Assembly (NCBI GenBank): GCA_051251725.1 | Contig: JBPOFN010000056.1 | Location: 1-21,442 of the forward strand | Direction of reading: 5' to 3' | From: JALZUE01 sp051251725 | GTDB taxonomy: Bacteria > Pseudomonadota > Gammaproteobacteria > Enterobacterales > Alteromonadaceae | Length of the DNA stretch: 21,442 nt | Part shown: positions 7,674 through 14,497 of the stretch, piece by piece | Position numbering within the stretch: position 1 is the stretch's first letter | Layout: each line of letters opens with the position of its first letter | Translations under genes and position numbers: made by a program | The notes under the pieces: generated by a model | Databases searched by the model: none | What the model saw: only the letters and a program-made list of their open reading frames with translations | Told to the model about the DNA's origin: nothing

Positions 7674-8711
7674 TTATTTGATCACTACTTGTTCAGCGTC
7701 ACCGGTTAAGTTAGCAATTTCACCGATATGCCAAGCATTTTCACCTTGCTCAGTTAAAATGGCCAAACTTTGCTCGACACTATCAGCAGGAACAACCAGG
7801 ATCATGCCAACACCACAGTTGAAAGTACGGTACATTTCATGAGTAGTTATATTGCCTTTTTCTTGCAACCAGTTAAAGATTGCCGGCCATTGCCAGCTGT
7901 CACCTTTGATCACAGCTTGTGCTGATTCAGGTAATACACGTGGGATGTTTTCCCAGAAACCGCCACCCGTAATATGTGATAACGCATGAACATCAACACT
8001 TTTTAATAACGATAAAACCGATTTCACATAAATTTTTGTTGGTGTTAATAAATGATCAGCGATCGACTTATCATTTAATAATTCGTTAGTATCGGTGTTA
8101 TTTACTTCTAACACTTTACGAATTAAAGAATAACCGTTTGAGTGAGGACCTGAAGAACCAAGTGCGATTAACTGGTCGCCCGCTTGAACTTTAGTACCGT
8201 CTAATAAACGAGACTTTTCAGCAACACCCACACAGAAACCTGCAATATCATAATCGCCAGCATGATACATACCCGGCATTTCAGCAGTTTCACCGCCAAC
8301 CAAGGCACAACCGGCTAAAACACAACCGTCAGCAATACCAGAGACTACGTCTGATGCTACGGCCACATCTAATTTAGCGGTAGCGTAATAATCTAAGAAA
8401 AATAGTGGTTCAGCACCTTGAACGATTAAATCGTTAACGCACATAGCAACTAAGTCGATACCAACAGTATCATGTTTTTTCAAATCAATAGCTAAGCGTA
8501 ATTTTGTGCCAACGCCGTCAGTACCAGCGACTAAAACAGGCTCTTTATAATTGCTTGGAAGTTGACATACTGAACCAAAGCCACCTAAACCACCCATCAC
8601 TTCAGGGCGAGTTGTGCGTTTAACCGCACCTTTAATATTTTCGACTAATGCATTACCAGCATCAATATCGACACCAGCGTCTTTGTAGCTTAGCGATTGC
8701 TTATCACCCAC
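7674..8711 (-). CDS. purM: Phosphoribosylformylglycinamidine cyclo-ligase (AIR synthetase)
   Basis: 345 residues, the same length as E. coli PurM. It performs the ATP-dependent ring closure of FGAM to AIR, the fifth step of purine synthesis. Family blocks are LSYKDAGVDIDAGNALV at the N terminus, VAGTDGVGTKLRLA, DLVAMCVNDLIVQGAEPLFFLDYYA, VGGETAEMPGMY, and the C-terminal SHITGGGFWENIPRVLP. Translation starts at GTG (8709-8711), with AGAGGT five bases upstream as a good Shine-Dalgarno sequence. It is the first gene of the purM-purN-DUF3108 operon and is divergent from the DUF2066 gene. Confidence 0.97.
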   Translation of the reverse strand: MGDKQSLSYKDAGVDIDAGNALVENIKGAVKRTTRPEVMGGLGGFGSVCQLPSNYKEPVLVAGTDGVGTKLRLAIDLKKHDTVGIDLVAMCVNDLIVQGAEPLFFLDYYATAKLDVAVASDVVSGIADGCVLAGCALVGGETAEMPGMYHAGDYDIAGFCVGVAEKSRLLDGTKVQAGDQLIALGSSGPHSNGYSLIRKVLEVNNTDTNELLNDKSIADHLLTPTKIYVKSVLSLLKSVDVHALSHITGGGFWENIPRVLPESAQAVIKGDSWQWPAIFNWLQEKGNITTHEMYRTFNCGVGMILVVPADSVEQSLAILTEQGENAWHIGEIANLTGDAEQVVIK

Positions 8712-8765
8712 GAGAAACCTCTATAATTTTAGTTAACCAATACTGTAATTGCGGCTATTCTACCA

Positions 8766-8781
8766 GCGCAAGCGCTCGGTT
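8766..8781. promoter_or_regulatory. PurR-box-like sequence in the purM / DUF2066 intergenic region
   Basis: GCGCAAGCGCTCGGTT matches 8 of the 11 defined positions of the gammaproteobacterial PurR consensus (ANGCAANCGNTTNCNT), including the left half GCAANCG. It is 55-70 bp upstream of the purM start codon, a suitable position for repression. The right half is poor, so this is only a candidate. Confidence 0.3.
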
Positions 8782-8873
8782 AAAATCCTTAAAAGTAATT
8801 AATTTGTGATATCGATAAAATAATATATTTATTATGGTAAGATCTTGATTATGTATATGAATAATTTTCAATT

Positions 8874-9971
8874 ATGAACCGAGCAATTTTTTCTACTTTT
8901 GTGGTTTTTATCCAGCTTCTAGCAATGACTTTTAGTGTTAATGCTGTTGAAGTACGGGATTTGTATCAAGCTAGTGCGCTTGTTGATAGCCAATCGGCCA
9001 ACGATCGCCGAACGGCTATTAAGCAGGCAATGGAAAATGTCTTGATTAAAGTCAGTGGTCAAAAAGATATCGCTATGTCGCCAGACTTTAAAAAAGCCAT
9101 CAATAAACCGGAAGGTTACTACTTACAATATCGTTATGAAAACCAAGCTAGCGACAATTATTTAGTTGTTGATTTTGATGAAGTAAAAATTAACCAGTTA
9201 TTTAAAAGCTCGCAACAAGCGCTCTGGGGCAGTTTACGACCACAAGTATTGTTATGGTTAGTGGAAGAGCAATCACTAGCGCGTGAAATAACCGGCAGTT
9301 CTTCAGATTCACCGCTGGTTAAGCAAATAAAGTTATTTGCCAAACAGCGCGGTTTACCTTTGATATTACCTTTGATGGATTTGCATGATATGAATAATAT
9401 CGACTTACCTGAAGTTTGGGGTCGATTTAGCAGCTCTATTTTAGCGGCCTCGGCACGTTATCAAGCGGAAAAGGTCGTTGTCATCAGAGTGTCTGATTAC
9501 AGCCTGCCGGCGCAAATAAATCAACAAGAAAATTGTGCTTTGTTATGTAAGCAAAAAAACTATGCGGTTGATTGGAGCATTTTAGAAGAAAAACAGGTGC
9601 TCAGTGATTTATACCAAGGCACTGATACCGGAGAAATATTAGCAACGGTTATTGATGACATCACAGATCATATTTATCAACAATATGCGTTATCGACGGA
9701 TAAAAATAATGAAATACTTCTTGATGTTAATAACATCGATGATTTATCCGATTATGCTAAAACGTTAGATTTTTTAACCAGTCTTTCGTCGGTACAGTCT
9801 GTAATTTTAATAGAAGCACAAGGTGCTCACCGACGCTTTAAATTAAAAGTGCTGGGTACCAAACAAACCTTGATGGCATCACTTAAGTTAAGTCGCCAAT
9901 TAGTGCATCAAGTTGATCCGCTGGCAGCGGTTCATATTGATGATATTCCCGTTTTTTATTGGCAAGATTAA
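8874..9971 (+). CDS. Exported DUF2066-family protein
   Basis: 365 residues with a Sec signal peptide (hydrophobic core about 5-20, probable cleavage after SVNA at 22-25). The DUF2066 family is recognised from the N-terminal VRDLYQASALVDSQSANDRRTAIKQAMENVLIKVSGQ and the following YLVVDFDEVKINQLF. A Cys pair within NCALLCKQ may form a disulfide in the periplasm. The function is unknown. Such genes are often found near purM and hda in Vibrio and Alteromonadales. Its stop codon overlaps the hda start (TAATG), so the two are translationally coupled. This is odd, since one product is exported and the other is a cytoplasmic replication regulator. Confidence 0.85.
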   Translation: MNRAIFSTFVVFIQLLAMTFSVNAVEVRDLYQASALVDSQSANDRRTAIKQAMENVLIKVSGQKDIAMSPDFKKAINKPEGYYLQYRYENQASDNYLVVDFDEVKINQLFKSSQQALWGSLRPQVLLWLVEEQSLAREITGSSSDSPLVKQIKLFAKQRGLPLILPLMDLHDMNNIDLPEVWGRFSSSILAASARYQAEKVVVIRVSDYSLPAQINQQENCALLCKQKNYAVDWSILEEKQVLSDLYQGTDTGEILATVIDDITDHIYQQYALSTDKNNEILLDVNNIDDLSDYAKTLDFLTSLSSVQSVILIEAQGAHRRFKLKVLGTKQTLMASLKLSRQLVHQVDPLAAVHIDDIPVFYWQD

Positions 9972-10678
9972 TGGCTACAACTCCACAATTACCGTTAGCA
10001 ATTCAATTGCCTGACGATGAAACCTTTACCAGTTTCCTTAGCGGCGCTGGTCAAGTAAGTGCTGAGCGCTTAAAAGATTTTATTGTCAGAACTTTTGACG
10101 CTGAGAATTCGCCTTGCTTTTATATTTATGGCGGTGAAGGGGTTGGTAAATCTCATTTATTACATGCTGCCTGTGCGTTTGCACAGAGTATTGAATTAAC
10201 AAACTTCTGTATGTCATTTTCACAGTTAAAAGAATTGTCGATAGAAATTTTAGAAGGGCTTGAAAATTTTCAATTGATTTGTTTGGATGATATTCAATTA
10301 ATTGCTGGCGATGTTCAGTGGCAACAAGCCGTTTTTGATTTATATAATCGCGTGACCGAGCAAGGTCATAAAATAGTGATCACAGCGAATGATAGTGTCA
10401 GCAATTTAAATATTACGTTGCCTGATCTAAACTCGCGTTTGTCTTGGGGGGAAACCGAGTTGGTCAAACCTTTGTCAGATGAAGAAAAAATTATTGCCGT
10501 GCAATATCATGGCAAACAACGAGGATTAGAGATTTCTGTTGAAGTGACGCGCTATATTATTAATCATCAAGCGCGTGATATGAAATCTTTGATTGGCGCA
10601 TTAAATAAACTGGATAATGCCTCGATACGTGAACAACGTAAAATAACCATTCCTTTTATCAAGGAAGTTTTATTTTAA
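9971..10678 (+). CDS. hda: DnaA regulatory inactivator Hda
   Basis: 235 residues. Hda bound to the DNA-loaded sliding clamp stimulates hydrolysis of DnaA-bound ATP (RIDA) and so prevents re-initiation of replication. The N-terminal clamp-binding motif QLPLAI is at residues 6-11, followed by LPDDETFTSF. The AAA+ domain has Walker A GGEGVGKS (54-61), Walker B LICLDD (102-107), and a sensor-2 region near RDMKSLIGALNKLD. The DnaA DNA-binding domain is absent, as expected. Start: the ATG at 9971 overlaps the upstream TAA. The frame is open from a TTG at 9959, but the family N terminus fits the ATG. An inverted repeat covers the last codons. Confidence 0.95.
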   Translation: MATTPQLPLAIQLPDDETFTSFLSGAGQVSAERLKDFIVRTFDAENSPCFYIYGGEGVGKSHLLHAACAFAQSIELTNFCMSFSQLKELSIEILEGLENFQLICLDDIQLIAGDVQWQQAVFDLYNRVTEQGHKIVITANDSVSNLNITLPDLNSRLSWGETELVKPLSDEEKIIAVQYHGKQRGLEISVEVTRYIINHQARDMKSLIGALNKLDNASIREQRKITIPFIKEVLF

Positions 10679-10690
10679 AACTTCCTTGAT
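10658..10690. terminator. Perfect 15-bp inverted repeat spanning the hda stop codon
   Basis: The arms ATCAAGGAAGTTTTA (10658-10672) and TAAAACTTCCTTGAT (10676-10690) are perfect complements separated by TTT. The hda stop codon TAA (10676-10678) is the start of the right arm. The location between convergent genes suggests a bidirectional transcript end, but neither strand has the usual T tract after the stem. It may act as an RNA-stabilising or Rho-assisted 3' structure. Confidence 0.5.
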
Positions 10691-10728
10691 GTTCAGATTC
10701 AAAAATCAGTATTAGGCTAGCGAATAAA

Positions 10729-11130
10729 TTAGCTTTCTTCGCTGTTCTCTTTTGGCTTTCTAATACTTAAACCTAATTCTTGTCCGCGATATTTGGCGTA
10801 ATAAGTGCCGCCATAAAACATCATAGAGGCAAAAATCAACTCTAACCCTGCCCAAATTCTATCGTCTTCACTGACCCACAATGTGGTTAAACTGTGAAGA
10901 AAATAAAGCATGACAATAAAATTTGACCAAGCAAAAGTATAAGGATTACCTTGTAAAATTCCCTTTAATGGAAACAATAAAGGCACCACAAACATGGCGG
11001 TACTAAGCCAAGGTGATAAACCATCCGACGGACTTAAAATTAATAGCCAAAGCGGCATAAAAATAAGCAGTGAAAAATAACCGGTTAATGCGATCTTACG
11101 ATAGCAAGCTGTTGAAAGTGGTTGTGACAT
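10729..11130 (-). CDS. DUF2069-family inner-membrane protein
   Basis: 133 residues with four predicted membrane segments (about 13-34, 42-60, 64-86 and 92-114) and short charged termini; the C-terminal tail is rich in Lys and Glu. It resembles the DUF2069 family of small membrane proteins, mainly on the hydrophobic pattern with PLWLLILSP, YTFAWSNFIVMLYFLH and the RIWAGLELI region. No function is known. It is the last gene of the bepA-arsC-like-DUF2069 operon, 7 bp after the arsC-like gene. Confidence 0.75.
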   Translation of the reverse strand: MSQPLSTACYRKIALTGYFSLLIFMPLWLLILSPSDGLSPWLSTAMFVVPLLFPLKGILQGNPYTFAWSNFIVMLYFLHSLTTLWVSEDDRIWAGLELIFASMMFYGGTYYAKYRGQELGLSIRKPKENSEES

Positions 11131-11137
11131 TAATTTT

Positions 11138-11476
11138 TTACCAAAGTGTTAAAACGTTTTCTGGCGGTCTGCCAATGATAGCGTGAGTGCCAGAAGTGAC
11201 GATAGGGCGCTCAATAAGTTTTGGCGTATTAACCATGGCATTAATCAGTGTTTGCTCGTCAGTCCCTTTTAAGTTTTGTGTTTTAAATTCCGCTTCTTTA
11301 GTGCGCATCATTTCAATTGGCGATACTTGTAATAACGCTAATAATGAAGTGATTTCGGACTCAGTTAACGGCGTTTTAAGGTATTCAACCACCGTAACTT
11401 CTTTGCCTGCTGCTTCAATTAATTGTAGGGTTTGTCTGCTTTTTGAGCAGCGTGGATTGTGATATATAGTTAACAT
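11138..11476 (-). CDS. ArsC/Spx-family thiol reductase-like protein (YfgD-type)
   Basis: 112 residues with a thioredoxin fold of the ArsC family. NPRCSKSRQ has the active-site Cys10 and a Ser at the position of a second Cys. VEYLKTPLT and IERPIVTSGTHAIIGRPPE follow; the Arg residues there match anion-binding positions of the family. These proteins are annotated as glutaredoxin-dependent arsenate reductases. However, there is no arsR or arsB nearby, and the gene sits immediately after bepA exactly as yfgD does in E. coli, so an arsenic role is doubtful. It is spaced 12 bp from bepA and 7 bp from the DUF2069 gene. Confidence 0.88.
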   Translation of the reverse strand: MLTIYHNPRCSKSRQTLQLIEAAGKEVTVVEYLKTPLTESEITSLLALLQVSPIEMMRTKEAEFKTQNLKGTDEQTLINAMVNTPKLIERPIVTSGTHAIIGRPPENVLTLW

Positions 11477-11488
11477 GTGGCTCTCTTG

Positions 11489-12946
11489 CTATAAACGTTT
11501 AAGTTTATCTTGTTGATCTTGAAATTGTAAAATTCGGGCTTTAAAGCGCTTGCGTAATAATGGCTGCTTATTGGCGTGAGTATAAGCCGTTTGCAAGGCA
11601 TCAACGGCTCTAGGATATGCGCCTAACAACGCATATATTTCAGCTTGTGTGGCATGCATCATGGCGGTGTCATTTTGCTTTTTGTACACTGCGCTTAATA
11701 AATCGTAGGCAATAAAATGCTCAGGTTTTACCAGTAAGAAATCTCTTAATAGTTGGCCTGCTTCTTCAATTTTACCCGCTTCTAATAAAACATTGGCAAA
11801 ATTTAAACTAACCACCTGGTTGTTTGGCATTAACTTATGCATATTAGTTAACATTTCGATGGTTTTATCAAACGCTTTAGTGGCAATACCAATATCTGAA
11901 AGTACGTCTAGATAAAAAAGATTCTTTGAGTCTTTCATCAATAATTCAGACAGCAGGGCTTGTGCTTTATCGTATTCTTTATTTTCAAAATAGGAAATAG
12001 CTAATCCGTACTCGGCAGCTTCTTTAATGGCATAGCGTTTTTTACTGAGCTGCTTTTCAAAAAAAGTAATATTGTCGCTAGGATTATTTTGATAGCGACT
12101 TATTATTCTCGCTTTTGCTAACTCAAAGTTCAGGCTCGGTGCTAATGGTCGAACGGGATAACTTTGTGCTCTAATTCGAGCATCAGATATCCGAGAGTCA
12201 GGTAAGGGATGCGTTAATAACATCGCCGGTGGTTTTGTGGTGTAGCGATATTTTTCCGCTAATTTACCAAAAAAATTAGGCGCGCCGTAGGGATCAAAGC
12301 CGCTATTGGCTAATAAGGCAATGCCAACGCGATCAGCTTCTTGCTCATTACTGCGCGTATAATTAATGCTTGCTTGTTGACTGGCCGCAATACTGGTTGA
12401 TAGCGCCGCCATACCGACTGTTGGGTTAACCAGCGCAATTAAAATACCGGATATTAAACCCGCGGTGCTCAAAGGTTGGGTTCTGCTTTGCGCTTCTATT
12501 TTTCTGGCAAGATGGCGCTGAGTAACATGCGATATTTCATGGGCGATAACAGACGCCAATTCACTTTCATTGCTAGCTGTGGTGATCAAACCGCTATGAA
12601 CACCAATGTGGCCGCCAAAAAAAGCAAAGGCATTAATGTCATTATTATTAATTAAAAAGAATTCAAAAGCATAGTTAACGTCATTTGCGTTTTTAACCAT
12701 GTTATTACCCAACGTATTAATGTATTCCATTAATACTGGATCGTTCATTACGCCTTGTTGTGAACGTAATTGCCGCATCATAGCTTCGCCAATAATGCGC
12801 TCTTTTTCTATCGATAAAACACTGGTGCCAGCAGCACCAATTTCAGGTAATTTATTTTTGTCGTTCAGTTGACCATGAACATTTGCCGCACAAAGGGCGA
12901 GAGAGATTGAACTGGTTAATAGTAGTTTTTTAATTTTTATCAGCAT
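11489..12946 (-). CDS. bepA: Outer-membrane assembly metalloprotease/chaperone BepA (M48 family)
   Basis: 485 residues (E. coli BepA is 487). A periplasmic zinc protease that promotes LptD maturation and degrades stalled outer-membrane proteins with the BAM complex. A Sec signal peptide occupies about residues 1-25. HEISH provides His136, Glu137 and His140. NEQEAD follows, with Glu201 as the third zinc ligand. LLTHPLPDSR contains His246, the regulatory His described in E. coli. TPR-like helices fill about 290-485, with FLLVKPEHFIAYDLLSAVYKK as one clear unit. It is the first gene of the operon with the arsC-like and DUF2069 genes, and divergent from the TusA-like gene, with perM beyond, as in E. 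coli. Confidence 0.95.
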   Translation of the reverse strand: MLIKIKKLLLTSSISLALCAANVHGQLNDKNKLPEIGAAGTSVLSIEKERIIGEAMMRQLRSQQGVMNDPVLMEYINTLGNNMVKNANDVNYAFEFFLINNNDINAFAFFGGHIGVHSGLITTASNESELASVIAHEISHVTQRHLARKIEAQSRTQPLSTAGLISGILIALVNPTVGMAALSTSIAASQQASINYTRSNEQEADRVGIALLANSGFDPYGAPNFFGKLAEKYRYTTKPPAMLLTHPLPDSRISDARIRAQSYPVRPLAPSLNFELAKARIISRYQNNPSDNITFFEKQLSKKRYAIKEAAEYGLAISYFENKEYDKAQALLSELLMKDSKNLFYLDVLSDIGIATKAFDKTIEMLTNMHKLMPNNQVVSLNFANVLLEAGKIEEAGQLLRDFLLVKPEHFIAYDLLSAVYKKQNDTAMMHATQAEIYALLGAYPRAVDALQTAYTHANKQPLLRKRFKARILQFQDQQDKLKRL

Positions 12947-13014
12947 GCTTACTCAAGATTGAAAAGTTGTTCTACCACTTAAAGATAATGTCTTTTTTAG
13001 ATTTTCATCTATTA

Positions 13015-13031
13015 AGGACCATTAGGACCAT
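13015..13031. repeat. Tandem AGGACCAT direct repeat in the bepA / TusA-like intergenic region
   Basis: AGGACCAT occurs at 13015-13022 and 13024-13031, a 9-bp period. It lies roughly midway between the divergent starts (69 bp from the bepA ATG, 100 bp from the TusA-like ATG). It may be a protein-binding repeat or a small duplication; no known consensus was matched. Confidence 0.4.
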
Positions 13032-13130
13032 ATAAATAAACATTAACGTTGTAATCGATTGTCGCAAATTAGATAATTAAACAAAAGGTTTAGTTTAGGT
13101 TTAATTTAATTATCTTTATGTTTTATCAAT

Positions 13131-13358
13131 ATGTTTTATAAATATAATGCGTCAACAGAAAAGTGTCCGTTACCGCTGGTAAATTTACGTGTTCTTTTAA
13201 AAAAAATGTCTGATGCAGACAGTTGTTTGATTACGATTGCTGATAAAGGTTCAAAACAAGATATTCCTAAATATCTTGTTAAACAAGATTACCATTTTAC
13301 CCAAACAGTATCACAGGAAGGTTTGGTTGATATTTTAATAAATCCAAAGGATTACTAA
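13131..13358 (+). CDS. TusA/SirA-like sulfur-carrier protein
   Basis: 75 residues, the usual size for the TusA family. The conserved CPLPLVNLR motif is near the N terminus, with Cys12 as the persulfide-carrying residue and the CPxP signature at 12-15. The family pattern continues through ADKGSKQDIPKYL to a final beta strand (GLVDILI). TusA proteins relay sulfur for tRNA thiolation or other pathways. This may be a paralogue rather than the canonical tusA, because it is linked to perM and bepA. No clear Shine-Dalgarno sequence precedes the ATG, but the length and the position of Cys12 support this start. The stop codon is 2 bp before the perM start, so the two form an operon. Confidence 0.88.
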   Translation: MFYKYNASTEKCPLPLVNLRVLLKKMSDADSCLITIADKGSKQDIPKYLVKQDYHFTQTVSQEGLVDILINPKDY

Positions 13359-13360
13359 CT

Positions 13361-14431
13361 ATGGTGAATATGATTAATAATTGGTACAAACGCCATTTAT
13401 CAAACCCAGATACGATTGCGTTATTAGCTATTATTATTTGCTCATTTTTGTTTATTTATTTTTTTAGCAATATTTTAATGCCGGTTTTTGTTGCGGTTTC
13501 AATTGCCTTTTTACTCGACTGGCCAGCGACCAAGTTGACTATGTTCGGGTTATCTCGCACTTCAAGTGTTGCGCTGGTAGTGACTGCCTTTATCGGGATG
13601 TCATTAGTTGCGATGCTGGGCTTAATGCCGATTATATGGCAGCAGGGTACAAACCTTGTCAAGGAAGCACCGCATATGTTTTCACAGGCGCAGGCCTATC
13701 TCTTAACGTTGCCAGAGCAATACCCAGAGCTTATTGATGCGGCACATTTAGAGTCGATTATGGCGATCGTCAATCAAAAGTTTTTTGAGTGGGGCGAGTT
13801 AGTGATTTCAGCCTCGTTAAATTCTATTTCTGATATTGTCGCGTTATTAATTTATCTGATTTTGGTGCCGTTAATGGTGTTTTTCTTTTTGAAAGACAAA
13901 AACTTTTTGATCACCAGCTTTTTAAAGTTATTACCGAAAGAGCGACGTTTAGCTGATCAAGTTAGCGAAGAAATGAATCAACAAATCATGAATTACATTC
14001 GCGGCAAAGTGGTTGAAATTTTAATTGTTGGCGCAGCCTCTACTATTGCCTTCGTGTTATTAGATTTACGTTATTCGGTGTTATTAGGGGTATTGGTCGG
14101 TTTATCTGTGTTAGTACCTTACATTGGCGCAACGATAGTAACATTTCCGGTCATGCTGGTAGCTTTATTTCAATTTGGTACTAGCCCTGACTTTGGTTAT
14201 GTGATGTTAGCTTATGCCATTATTCAAGCCTTAGATGGTAACTTATTAGTTCCGTTATTATTCTCTGAAGCGGTGAGTTTGCATCCGGTCTTTATTATTA
14301 TCGCGGTGATATTCTTTGGCGGTTTGTGGGGGTTTTGGGGCGTATTTTTTGCTATTCCATTAGCCTCGTTAGTTAAGGCAATTGTTACTGCTTGGTCAAG
14401 CGCGAAAACGCCGGATTGGCAGGAAGAGTAA
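13361..14431 (+). CDS. perM: AI-2E family transporter / PerM-like permease
   Basis: 356 residues (E. coli PerM is 353). An inner-membrane protein with two N-terminal hydrophobic segments (about 20-55), a third near 65-90, an extended soluble loop, then several segments from about 150 to the C terminus. Family hallmarks are the LLDWPATKL region, LVPLMVFFFLKD, GLSVLVPYIGATIVTFPV, and the C-terminal GGLWGFWGVFFAIPLASLVKA. Family members have been linked to autoinducer-2 export or Na+/H+ antiport; the substrate here is unknown. AAGGA at 13347-13351 lies nine bases before the ATG. An alternative ATG at 13370 is possible. It is co-transcribed with the TusA-like gene. Confidence 0.9.
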   Translation: MVNMINNWYKRHLSNPDTIALLAIIICSFLFIYFFSNILMPVFVAVSIAFLLDWPATKLTMFGLSRTSSVALVVTAFIGMSLVAMLGLMPIIWQQGTNLVKEAPHMFSQAQAYLLTLPEQYPELIDAAHLESIMAIVNQKFFEWGELVISASLNSISDIVALLIYLILVPLMVFFFLKDKNFLITSFLKLLPKERRLADQVSEEMNQQIMNYIRGKVVEILIVGAASTIAFVLLDLRYSVLLGVLVGLSVLVPYIGATIVTFPVMLVALFQFGTSPDFGYVMLAYAIIQALDGNLLVPLLFSEAVSLHPVFIIIAVIFFGGLWGFWGVFFAIPLASLVKAIVTAWSSAKTPDWQEE

Positions 14432-14436
14432 AAATA

Positions 14437-14486
14437 CACGACTCATTAATAGCGAGATAATTATTTTTCTGTGTTAATGAGTCGTG
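14437..14486. terminator. Bidirectional terminator between perM and the DUF1800 gene
   Basis: CACGACTCATTAA (14437-14449) and TTAATGAGTCGTG (14474-14486) form a perfect 13-bp stem around a 24-base loop, between convergent genes. It is followed by CTTTGTTT on the plus strand and by TATTTTTA on the minus strand. Confidence 0.7.
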
Positions 14487-14497
14487 CTTTGTTTAGG

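Noticed and set aside
11138..11476. Arsenic resistance locus
   Set aside because: The ArsC-like gene stands alone, without arsR, arsB or acr3, and occupies the yfgD position after bepA.
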